This document shows positions 7,352 to 13,948 of a DNA stretch of 13,948 nt, one piece after another (the first letter of the stretch is position 1; each line of letters begins with the position of its first letter). The position numbers were made by a program, and so were the translations under genes. The notes beneath the pieces are model-generated. The model saw nothing but the letters and a program-made list of their open reading frames with translations. It was not told the origin of the DNA and did not search any database. The DNA is from CAYRUP01 sp964427485 (GTDB lineage: Bacteria > Pseudomonadota > Gammaproteobacteria > DSM-16500), in assembly GCA_964427485.1 (NCBI GenBank), contig CAYRUP010000047.1:1-13948 (forward strand), in the 5' to 3' direction.

Positions 7352-7969
7352 CTATTGGTTAACTACGCGTAAGTATTGAAGTAAAATCGTATTCATTCTT
7401 TCTTCATCAAAAATAAAAACTGCTGAACCGTTAAAATTCTTCGCTTGGTATCCAAATGTGATTTTAATTGCTTTTTTATTATCGAATTTATCCGCAACTG
7501 TTTCCATTATAGATTTCTGAATTTTTTCAGAAGATTCCAGTTGATAGGTTGCAGGACGATGCAGTAAAGATTCAGTCAATAATGATTGGACAAATGTCAT
7601 TAAATAATTTCCTATAACAATATTGGCTAACTCGATCAAGGCTGATTGTTCTAATTCATTTAATGTCTTTGTTTCACCCTGGGATTTATGTAATAAATAA
7701 TCACAAATGGCAAACGACGAGTTTTTCGAAAGCAGTAAAAATGCGTATCCCTGCAACATGTTACTTTTGATGAGAGAAGATAGACTAACGGTCTGCGGGT
7801 AGGTCATGCTTGCTAAATGCATAGCATGAGTCGATACAATCTCAACTGGCATAAAATTAACACCACAAGGCGTATTTAAAAATTTAGACAACGACGTTGT
7901 TGCCTTCATGGCAGAAACCTTGCAGATTTCTGATAACATGTCAGTAGAACGCTTTTCAAAACCATTCAT
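7352..7969 (-). CDS. cheC: CheC-family CheY-P phosphatase with one degenerate active site
   Basis: This 205-residue protein has the CheC/CheX/FliY pseudo-duplicated fold. CheC proteins remove phosphate from CheY-P using a Glu and an Asn two residues later (ExxN) on each of two long helices. The second site is intact: Glu113 and Asn116 in ALIELANIVIGNYL. The first, near residue 14, reads EICKVSAMKATTSLSKFL where EIGNIGAGNAA would be expected; Asn is replaced by Lys17 and the glycines are lost, so this half is probably inactive. The ATG at 7969 has AGGA seven bases upstream. It lies between cheA and the hybrid kinase with gaps of 10 and 14 bases. No CheD partner or CheZ is visible. It would be expected to dephosphorylate the CheY-like protein of this operon, perhaps also a receiver of the hybrid kinase (inference). 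Weak overall similarity makes the family call good but not certain. Confidence 0.75.
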   Translation of the reverse strand: MNGFEKRSTDMLSEICKVSAMKATTSLSKFLNTPCGVNFMPVEIVSTHAMHLASMTYPQTVSLSSLIKSNMLQGYAFLLLSKNSSFAICDYLLHKSQGETKTLNELEQSALIELANIVIGNYLMTFVQSLLTESLLHRPATYQLESSEKIQKSIMETVADKFDNKKAIKITFGYQAKNFNGSAVFIFDEERMNTILLQYLRVVNQ

Positions 7970-7979
7970 AAAAATTTCC

Positions 7980-9563
7980 TTATGTCGAGATAACTTTTTT
8001 TCGGAATCTAAATAAATAGGCTGTATCTAATACTAAAACCATTTTTCCAGTACCGATTAAGGCAGCGCCTAAAAAATATCGGCTTTCTTGAACGGCGCGA
8101 CTTAATGGTTTGATAACGACTTCTTGTGTTGAAAGTAGGTTATCAACAATCACTCCTAAACGTTCATTACCTTTTCTGATAATCACTACCGCTTGTTTTG
8201 AAAACATAGATGGATTATCAGAAAAAAGATCGGTTAAACGAATCAGAGGGATATTTTTATCTTCAAAAATAATTGCTTCATCATTCATTAATTGCTTTAT
8301 TTCATGAGATGAAATAATTAATAAACGCTCGACTGTATCTACAGGAATTGCATAGATATCTTTATTTACTTTCACAAAAAGTGTTTTAATAATCGCTAAT
8401 GTTAATGGAATTTCCATTGTAAATGTTGTGCCTTGTTTGGGTATTGAATTGACCCGGATGTTACCATTCACTAATTCAATATTATGTTTAACAACTGAAA
8501 GGCCAACACCTCTACCTGAAACCTCTGTCACAACTTTTTTAGTAGAAATTTCAGAGAATATAAGGTCTTTAATTTCATCCTCAGAGGCATTATCATCAAT
8601 GAGATGATTTTTTAATGCTACATTTTTGATGGCTTGCAAATCTAAACCTCTGCCATCATCACTTACTTCTATAATTGCAGCTTCTTTTGTTTGTCGCGCT
8701 GACAATTTTAATATGCCTTGCGGAGGTTTATTTAACAGTGTTCGTTCTTCTGGAGTTTCCAGTCCATGATCGATTGCATTTCTGATTAAATGTGCTATGG
8801 ATTCGCTAATCTGATCGAGTATCATTCGATCTAATTCAATATCACTGTTTTCGATTTGTAAGTGAATTTCTTTTTTTTGTTGTTTCGCTAAATCACGGGC
8901 CATCCGTACAAAACGATTAAAAATAAAATCAACAGGCACCAGTCGTAATTGCATGACATGATATTGTAATTCAGATACACTTCGATCTAAGGATTCGATA
9001 GCAGGTAACAGTTCTGGATAACGATTTTTATCACGTGCAACGTCAAATTGCATTTTATTCACTAATAATTCTTCAGTTAAATTCATTAACATATCCAATC
9101 GTTCGACCTTAACATCAATCGATTGAATTTTTTCTAATGAATCAGTTATCACGGAATTATTTGAAATTGTTTCAGATGGATTTAATTGCTTTTTTGCTAA
9201 TAATTGTTTGCATTGATTAATTAATTGATCCGAATCTAATTCAGGTTGATCTTCATTGATTGCCTTAATCGTTGCACTCAAGTGATCAAAGCACTTAAAT
9301 AAAAAATCACTATTTTCACTAATAATAATAGGCTTTTCTCGCACGATTTCCAATACATCTTCAATAGAATGACAAAGATTGGATGTTTGTTGATAATTCA
9401 TCGTAGCAGATAGTGATTTTAAAGTGTGTACAGCACGAAATATTTTATGAAAATAAGATTTATCATTAGAAGATTTTTCAAGCTCTACTAATGCACGATT
9501 CATTATTTTAATATTGCTTTTAGCTTCCGCTAAAAATAATTCTTTATGTTTAGTAAGATCCAT
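7980..9563 (-). CDS. cheA: chemotaxis histidine kinase CheA, short form without P2
   Basis: CheA is the soluble kinase held by CheW at receptor tips; it autophosphorylates a His and passes the phosphate to CheY-type receivers. This 527-residue copy has the P1 HPt domain (about 1-120) with phosphoacceptor His46 in AVHTLKSLS. Then comes only a short polar linker (about 120-148), and the P3 dimerisation hairpin starts near 150 (VERLDMLMNLTEELLVNKMQ). The P4 ATPase has the N-box HLIRNAIDHG (Asn262), G1 DDGRG at 302-306, an F-box-like IFSEIST and G2 GRGVGL at 350-355. P5, the CheW-like docking domain, runs from about 390 to the end. The separate P2 CheY-binding domain of E. coli CheA (654 residues) is absent. 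ATG 9563 lies 16 bases after the receiver gene; GTGGAT is a modest ribosome site. All catalytic residues seen are intact. Confidence 0.93.
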   Translation of the reverse strand: MDLTKHKELFLAEAKSNIKIMNRALVELEKSSNDKSYFHKIFRAVHTLKSLSATMNYQQTSNLCHSIEDVLEIVREKPIIISENSDFLFKCFDHLSATIKAINEDQPELDSDQLINQCKQLLAKKQLNPSETISNNSVITDSLEKIQSIDVKVERLDMLMNLTEELLVNKMQFDVARDKNRYPELLPAIESLDRSVSELQYHVMQLRLVPVDFIFNRFVRMARDLAKQQKKEIHLQIENSDIELDRMILDQISESIAHLIRNAIDHGLETPEERTLLNKPPQGILKLSARQTKEAAIIEVSDDGRGLDLQAIKNVALKNHLIDDNASEDEIKDLIFSEISTKKVVTEVSGRGVGLSVVKHNIELVNGNIRVNSIPKQGTTFTMEIPLTLAIIKTLFVKVNKDIYAIPVDTVERLLIISSHEIKQLMNDEAIIFEDKNIPLIRLTDLFSDNPSMFSKQAVVIIRKGNERLGVIVDNLLSTQEVVIKPLSRAVQESRYFLGAALIGTGKMVLVLDTAYLFRFRKKVIST

Positions 9564-9579
9564 ATTTATCCACTCTTAC

Positions 9580-9966
9580 TTAAGTTAAAATTGAATTAAC
9601 AGCTTTGATCACTTGTTCTTGTTCAAATGGTTTATGTAAATACATCAGTACACCACGGTCTTTGCATGCATTTATTAACTCATTTTGACCAACCGAGGAA
9701 ACCATAATAATTTTTTTAGGATCAATAATATTTTTAATGTCATCAATCAATTGTAATCCTTCAGTTTCACTATCTTTCATCACAACATCTAGTAGAATAA
9801 CATCAGGTTTATTAGATTTAATTAGTTTTAAGGCGTTGACTTTGCCATCGGCCTGAAAAATTTCAACTGGCTCAATCAAAGTATGACCATCAGGTAATTT
9901 GGTTAACAGATCCATCAGCACTGACCTCATAAAGGCTGAGTCATCGACTATTAATATTTTTTTCAT
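9580..9966 (-). CDS. cheY: single-domain CheY-like response regulator
   Basis: The protein consists of one receiver domain and nothing else. With the start chosen here it is 128 residues: acidic pocket Asp8/Asp9 in ILIVDDSAFMR, phosphoacceptor Asp60 in ILLDVVM, Ser90/Ser91 at the Thr/Ser switch position and Lys112 in HKPF. The usual MPxMDG after the Asp is altered to MKDSETEG, so the loop near the active site is longer and lacks the Pro. Two ATGs are possible, at 9972 and 9966. The only Shine-Dalgarno match (AGGA, complement of 9975-9978) is two bases from the first and eight from the second, so 9966 is preferred. It lies between cheW and cheA and is the obvious phosphate acceptor from CheA. 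With no output domain it should work by binding a partner, such as a flagellar switch, a pilus motor or another regulator; none is seen here. Confidence 0.88.
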   Translation of the reverse strand: MKKILIVDDSAFMRSVLMDLLTKLPDGHTLIEPVEIFQADGKVNALKLIKSNKPDVILLDVVMKDSETEGLQLIDDIKNIIDPKKIIMVSSVGQNELINACKDRGVLMYLHKPFEQEQVIKAVNSILT

Positions 9967-9974
9967 AATCATTT

Positions 9975-9978
9975 TCCT
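9975..9978 (-). promoter_or_regulatory. ribosome-binding site deciding the cheY start
   Basis: On the minus strand, AGGA overlaps the cheW stop codon (TAG, 9977-9979). It lies two bases from the upstream ATG (9972) but eight from ATG 9966, which points to the latter as the real start. The cheC stop carries the same AATAGGA arrangement before the hybrid-kinase gene, suggesting translational coupling at both joints. Confidence 0.6.
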
Positions 9979-10522
9979 ATTGGTCGTGTATAGGTTTATT
10001 TAATTTTCTGTTCTTGATCAGTTCTCTATGCATTTGTTTATATATTTGGGTAAATTCTTTAATGGATAAAATTTTAGAGATATCTAATATCACAATTAAG
10101 CGATCATTAAGCGTCACAACACTATCGATATATTTTTCATAAATTTTTCTGATGAGAGAGGGCGGTGGTTGAATATCTTGTTGTCGAACTCTTAAGACCT
10201 CTACAACTTCATCTACTAACAAACCAAATAAAGTGTCTTCTTGTTTGGTCACAACAATATGCTTTGGTTGTACATTTTCATTTTTCAATAATGAAAAGCG
10301 GGTACCGATATCTATGATTGTGACAATTTCACTTCTCACATTAATAATCCCTTTTATAAAATCAAATACATTAGGAATAGGTGTAATTGTGCCAATTTTA
10401 ATAATTTCTCTTACTTCAGAAATTGGAACTGCAAATTCTTCATTACCTGCATGAAATACAATAAGTTGGATAAGTTGTGCTGTGTCGGTATTTTCTATTA
10501 ACGATGGATTTTCGTTTTGCAT
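9977..10522 (-). CDS. cheW: CheW-type coupling protein
   Basis: CheW links CheA to the tips of MCP receptors. The 181-residue protein starts its fold near residue 17 (LIQLIVFHAGNEEFAVPISEVREI) and carries the CheW signature GIINVRSEIVTIIDI at 58-72. Arg63 there corresponds to the conserved arginine needed for receptor and CheA contact; the usual following Gly is Ser64. The second half (HIVVTKQEDTLFGLLVDEVVEVLRV) is also typical. A basic, helical tail of about 25 residues extends beyond the common core. ATG 10522 has a good AGAGGA site upstream. It lies 15 bases after the poly-HAMP MCP gene and 10 bases (counting from its stop) before the chosen cheY start, so it is clearly part of the same operon. 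It is presumably dedicated to that receptor. Confidence 0.92.
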   Translation of the reverse strand: MQNENPSLIENTDTAQLIQLIVFHAGNEEFAVPISEVREIIKIGTITPIPNVFDFIKGIINVRSEIVTIIDIGTRFSLLKNENVQPKHIVVTKQEDTLFGLLVDEVVEVLRVRQQDIQPPPSLIRKIYEKYIDSVVTLNDRLIVILDISKILSIKEFTQIYKQMHRELIKNRKLNKPIHDQ

Positions 10523-10537
10523 TGAAAGTCCTCTTTT

Positions 10538-13500
10538 TTATATTTCCTCAACACTTGTTACTTTAAACCGTTTGAGCGCAGTCCTTAATTCTTCTGCAAG
10601 AGAAGATAAGTTTTGAGCTGATGAAGTCATTTGTTGCATGGACATGGTTTGTTGTTGAATAGTTGATGACATCTGGTCAGCACCTACAGCTGCTTGTTCA
10701 GATGTCGTTGCGATTTCTTCTGTCGTTTTTGCAACTGTTTGAGCGCCAGCCGCTTGTTCTGATGTTGCAGATGAAATTTCTTGCGCTTTAATTGTAATTT
10801 CTTCTGCACCTGAGCCAATTTGATCTAGAATGCCTAACGCTTGGTTAACGATATCAATGGATTCTGTAACTTGTTGAGTACCTGTCGTCATACCACCAAC
10901 CACCTGTGCAGTAGATTCAACAATGGTATTCACCATTCCTTCAATTTGTACAGCAGCTTTCTTAGTGCCTTCTGCTAATTTTCTGATTTCATCAGCGACG
11001 ACGGCAAAACCACGACCCGCTTCGCCGGCTCTTGCCGCTTCGATCGCAGCATTCAGCGCAAGTAAGTTTGTTTGATCTGCAATATCTTTTGTCGTACCAA
11101 CGATCACACCAATTTCTTTTGCACGTTTATCTAAATCTTTTACGGTGCCCGTATTCGCTTTCACAATATCGTCGATGGATTGTAAACGGGTTGCAGCTTG
11201 TTTACCGGCTTCAGTACCACGTTTCGATAATTTTGCAGCTTCTTGTGTGACTTCTGCTGCTGAGCGAGCTTTTGCAGCACCTTGTTGAATCGATCGTGAT
11301 AGATCTGTCACGATTCGTGTACTGGATTCTAGTTTGGTTGCTTGATCTTTTGCACCCACCGCAATTTGCTGCGTTGTTTTTGCAGCTTGGGATAAGGTTT
11401 CATTTACCTGTTGTGATGAACTTGCTAATTGACTCGATGCGTTTGCAACTTTCATAGAGCTGTCTGTTGCCAATCTGATTAAAGCACCTAAATCATCAAA
11501 TGATTTGTTTAATGCGTCTGATAACGTTTTAATGTCGCCTTGTGTTTCAATGGCGACACGTTGTGAAATATCACCTTGAGAAAGTGCGACAGCTAAACGT
11601 ATTACTTCTTGTACGGGTGTTGCGATGGAGTTAATTAGATTATTTAACGTGTCCACAATATCTTTCCAACTTCCTCCCACTCCTTCTACTTTTGCACGTT
11701 CATCTAATTTTCCTTCTTTACCTGCAACTTGTGCTACACGAGAAACTTCGATTGCTAATCGATTGAGGTCATCCACCATCTTATTAATCGTTTCTTTCAA
11801 TTGTAGGACTTCGCCCTGAGCTTCTACTGTAATTTTTTGTGTTAAGTCACCAGCGCTAATTGCGGTTGCAACTTTTGCAATATTTCGTACTTGACTGGTT
11901 AGGTTGGTTGCCATTGCATTCACACGACCAGTTAATTCTTTCCAGGTACCTGCAACACCCGGTACTTCTGCTTGTCCGCCTAATTTTCCTTCGGTACCTA
12001 CTTCTTTTGCTACACGAGTTACTTCTGATGCGAAAATATTTAAGTTGTCGACCATTTTATTAATTGTTTCTTTTAATTGTAAAATTTCACCTTTTACTTC
12101 TACTGTAATCTTTTGTGCAAGATCACCGTTTGCAACTGCCGTTGTGACTTGCGCAATGTTACGTACTTGCGATGTGAGGTTAGCTGCCATCGCATTTACA
12201 TTATCCGTCAATTCTTTCCATGTTCCGGTTACACTAGGGACTGCTGCCTGACCACCCAATTTTCCTTCTGAACCTACTTCTTTTGCTACACGAGTCACTT
12301 CTGCTGCAAACACGTTTAAGCTATCTACCATTCGGTTAATTGTTTCTTTTAATTGTTGTACTTCACCTTGTGCTTCTACGGTAATTTTTTGTGAAAGATC
12401 ACCTTTCGCAACACCGGTTGCTACTTGAGAAATATTTCGCACTTGAGAGGTTAAATTGGCTGCCATTGCATTTACGCGGGCAGTTAATTCTTTCCAGGTA
12501 CCTGCAACACCCGGCACTTCAGCCTGTCCGCCTAATTTTCCTTCTGTACCTACTTCTTTTGCTACACGAGTTACTTCTGATGCGAAAATATTTAAGTTGT
12601 CGACCATTTTATTAATCGTTTCTTTTAATTGCAAAATTTCACCTTTAACTTCTACTGTGATTTTTTGCGCGAGATCACCGTTTGCAATTGCTGTTGTAAC
12701 TTGTGCAATGTTACGTACTTGTGAAGTGAGGTTAGCTGCCATGGCGTTCACATTATCAGATAATTCTTTCCAGGTTCCTGTCACACCGGGTACAACTGCC
12801 TGGCCGCCTAATTTTCCTTCGGTACCAACTTCTTTTGCTACACGAGTTACTTCACCAGAAAAAGATCGCAGATTATCAACCATCTTATTAATGGTATCTT
12901 TGAGTGCTAACACTTCGCCTTTAACTTCTACTGTAATCTTTTGTGCAAGATCACCATTTGCAATCGCTGTTGTAACTTGTGCAATGTTACGCACTTGTGA
13001 GGTGAGGTTAGCTGCCATTGCATTTACATTATCGGATAATTCTTTCCATGTTCCAGTCACACCTGGTACAACGGCTTGACCGCCTAATTTTCCTTCGGTT
13101 CCTACTTCTTTTGCTACACGAGTTACTTCGCCTGAGAATGATCGTAAATTGTCGACCATCTGGTTAATCGTATCTTTCAATGCGAGCACTTCACCTTTTA
13201 CATCTACCGTAATTTTTTGTGTTAAGTCGCCATTTGCAACAGCTGTTGTGACTTGTGCAATGTTACGTACTTGACCTGTTAAGTTGGCTGCCATTGCGTT
13301 TACATTATCGGTTAATTCTTTCCAGGTTCCTGTTACACCTGATACGATAGCTTGACCACCTAATTTTCCTTCGGTACCAACTTCTTTTGCTACGCGTGTT
13401 ACTTCTCCAGAGAATGATCGTAGATTATCGACCATTTTATTGATTGTATCTTTGAGTGCTAATACTTCTCCTTGTACATCGACCGTAATCTTTTGTGCAA

Positions 13501-13948
13501 GATCACCATTTGCAACAGCCGTGGTAACTTGGGCAATGTTACGAACTTGTCCCGTTAAGTTTGCTGCCATCGCATTTACATTATCAGTTAATTCTTTCCA
13601 GGTTCCCGTTACGCTGGGAACTACTGCTTGTCCGCCAAGTTTTCCTTCTGTTCCTACTTCTTTTGCAACACGCGTTACTTCTCCAGAGAATGATCGTAAG
13701 TTGTCTACCATCTTGTTGATTGTTTCTTTCAGTAGCAAAATTTCACCGCGCACTTCAACTGTAATTTTTTGTGTTAAGTCACCATTCGCGACAGCCGTTG
13801 CAACCTGAGATATGTTACGAACCTGTCCTGTTAAATTGGCTGCCATTGCATTTACATTATCAGTCAATTCTTTCCAACTACCACCGATGCCTGTTACTGC
13901 AGCTTGACCGCCGAGTTTTCCTTCCGTACCTACTTCACGCGCTACACG
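10538..13948 (-). CDS. poly-HAMP methyl-accepting chemotaxis protein (5' end outside window)
   Basis: The frame stays open from the window edge to TAA 10538-10540: 1136 residues, with the true start beyond 13948. The first ~828 visible residues are nine consecutive 92-residue HAMP units. The last ~308 are a cytoplasmic MCP signalling domain, a long antiparallel coiled coil with the hairpin-tip core DIADQTNLLALNAAIEAARA and GRGFAVVADEIRKLAE (about 10970-11095). The tip binds CheW and CheA, encoded just downstream. Each unit has features like NAMAANLT, VANGDL, KGEVLALKDTIN and EVGTEGKLGGQA, resembling HAMP arrays of Nik1-type (group III) hybrid kinases. The ninth unit diverges and merges into the MCP coil. 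No membrane segment or ligand domain is visible; either may lie upstream. It has no C-terminal CheR-binding pentapeptide (ends SVEEI). It is first of the visible operon genes. Signal and location are unknown. Confidence 0.93.
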   Translation of the reverse strand, partial: RVAREVGTEGKLGGQAAVTGIGGSWKELTDNVNAMAANLTGQVRNISQVATAVANGDLTQKITVEVRGEILLLKETINKMVDNLRSFSGEVTRVAKEVGTEGKLGGQAVVPSVTGTWKELTDNVNAMAANLTGQVRNIAQVTTAVANGDLAQKITVDVQGEVLALKDTINKMVDNLRSFSGEVTRVAKEVGTEGKLGGQAIVSGVTGTWKELTDNVNAMAANLTGQVRNIAQVTTAVANGDLTQKITVDVKGEVLALKDTINQMVDNLRSFSGEVTRVAKEVGTEGKLGGQAVVPGVTGTWKELSDNVNAMAANLTSQVRNIAQVTTAIANGDLAQKITVEVKGEVLALKDTINKMVDNLRSFSGEVTRVAKEVGTEGKLGGQAVVPGVTGTWKELSDNVNAMAANLTSQVRNIAQVTTAIANGDLAQKITVEVKGEILQLKETINKMVDNLNIFASEVTRVAKEVGTEGKLGGQAEVPGVAGTWKELTARVNAMAANLTSQVRNISQVATGVAKGDLSQKITVEAQGEVQQLKETINRMVDSLNVFAAEVTRVAKEVGSEGKLGGQAAVPSVTGTWKELTDNVNAMAANLTSQVRNIAQVTTAVANGDLAQKITVEVKGEILQLKETINKMVDNLNIFASEVTRVAKEVGTEGKLGGQAEVPGVAGTWKELTGRVNAMATNLTSQVRNIAKVATAISAGDLTQKITVEAQGEVLQLKETINKMVDDLNRLAIEVSRVAQVAGKEGKLDERAKVEGVGGSWKDIVDTLNNLINSIATPVQEVIRLAVALSQGDISQRVAIETQGDIKTLSDALNKSFDDLGALIRLATDSSMKVANASSQLASSSQQVNETLSQAAKTTQQIAVGAKDQATKLESSTRIVTDLSRSIQQGAAKARSAAEVTQEAAKLSKRGTEAGKQAATRLQSIDDIVKANTGTVKDLDKRAKEIGVIVGTTKDIADQTNLLALNAAIEAARAGEAGRGFAVVADEIRKLAEGTKKAAVQIEGMVNTIVESTAQVVGGMTTGTQQVTESIDIVNQALGILDQIGSGAEEITIKAQEISSATSEQAAGAQTVAKTTEEIATTSEQAAVGADQMSSTIQQQTMSMQQMTSSAQNLSSLAEELRTALKRFKVTSVEEI
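11465..13948 (-). repeat. nine in-frame 276-bp tandem repeats encoding HAMP units
   Basis: Units begin, on the minus strand, at 13948, 13672, 13396, 13120, 12844, 12568, 12292, 12016 and 11740, exactly 276 bases apart with no indel; each starts with the codons for Arg-Val-Ala. Units 1-8 are highly similar and unit 9 is clearly divergent. Units 4 and 5 share their first ~69 residues exactly. Units 5-6 resemble units 7-8 as a pair (552-base offset), including a long near-identical stretch around 12005-12068 and 12557-12620. The array runs off the window, so the total count is unknown. Within each 92-residue unit, two HAMP-like halves of about 46 residues can be drawn (one around GDL, one around EGKLGGQA), as proposed for Nik1 arrays. 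Confidence 0.93.

Noticed and set aside
12456..13808. Long plus-strand open frames across the HAMP array (up to 207 codons)
   Set aside because: They repeat every 276 bases as the antisense of the HAMP units and have no ribosome site or family resemblance. They result from the repeat's base composition.
10538..13867. TTG at 13867 as the start of the MCP
   Set aside because: The same frame continues to the window edge with 27 more codons that complete a HAMP unit, so this TTG is an internal Leu.
11465..13948. Regular spacing suggestive of a CRISPR or satellite array
   Set aside because: The period is 276 bases, the whole unit is conserved with no unique spacers, and the frame is coding throughout with synonymous-style variation. 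It is a protein repeat.

Overview
The window looks like chromosome from a moderately AT-rich gammaproteobacterium. The evidence is the E. coli-like release factor 2 (same length and residue numbering, with the programmed frameshift), the prfB-lysS gene pair, an E. coli-type lipoamide dehydrogenase tail, and an inverted pair of REP-like hairpin repeats. A Legionellales/Coxiella-like lineage is possible from the style and composition, but nothing here proves it.

Left half (1-5254, + strand) is housekeeping. It holds the 3' end of lpdA, then an inverted REP-like repeat pair whose first hairpin doubles as a rho-independent terminator. Next come prfC (RF3), prfB (RF2, intact +1 programmed frameshift), lysS (lysyl-tRNA synthetase) and a small type IV pilin-like gene of the FimT/GspH class set 10 bases behind lysS. 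The two release factors sit side by side; RF3 recycles RF2, so this is a translation-termination cluster.

Right half (5325-13948, - strand) is one tightly packed chemosensory operon, read from high to low coordinates: a very long methyl-accepting (MCP) protein whose 5' end lies outside the window, then cheW, a single-domain CheY-like receiver, a short cheA lacking the CheY-docking P2 domain, a CheC-type phosphatase with one damaged active site, and a PAS-HisKA-HATPase-REC-REC hybrid kinase. Gaps are only 4-16 bases and there are no internal terminators. The two halves converge at about 5255-5324.

The standout is the MCP. Nine exact-length 92-residue HAMP units (276 bp each) are visible, running off the window edge and feeding a standard MCP signalling hairpin. 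The unit sequence resembles the HAMP arrays of group III (Nik1-type) hybrid kinases, but here the output is a chemoreceptor tip. With CheA/CheW/CheY/CheC and an HPt-less hybrid kinase in the same operon, this looks like an unusual non-canonical chemosensory/phosphorelay pathway. CheB, CheR, CheZ and CheD are not in the visible part. What it controls cannot be told from this window.
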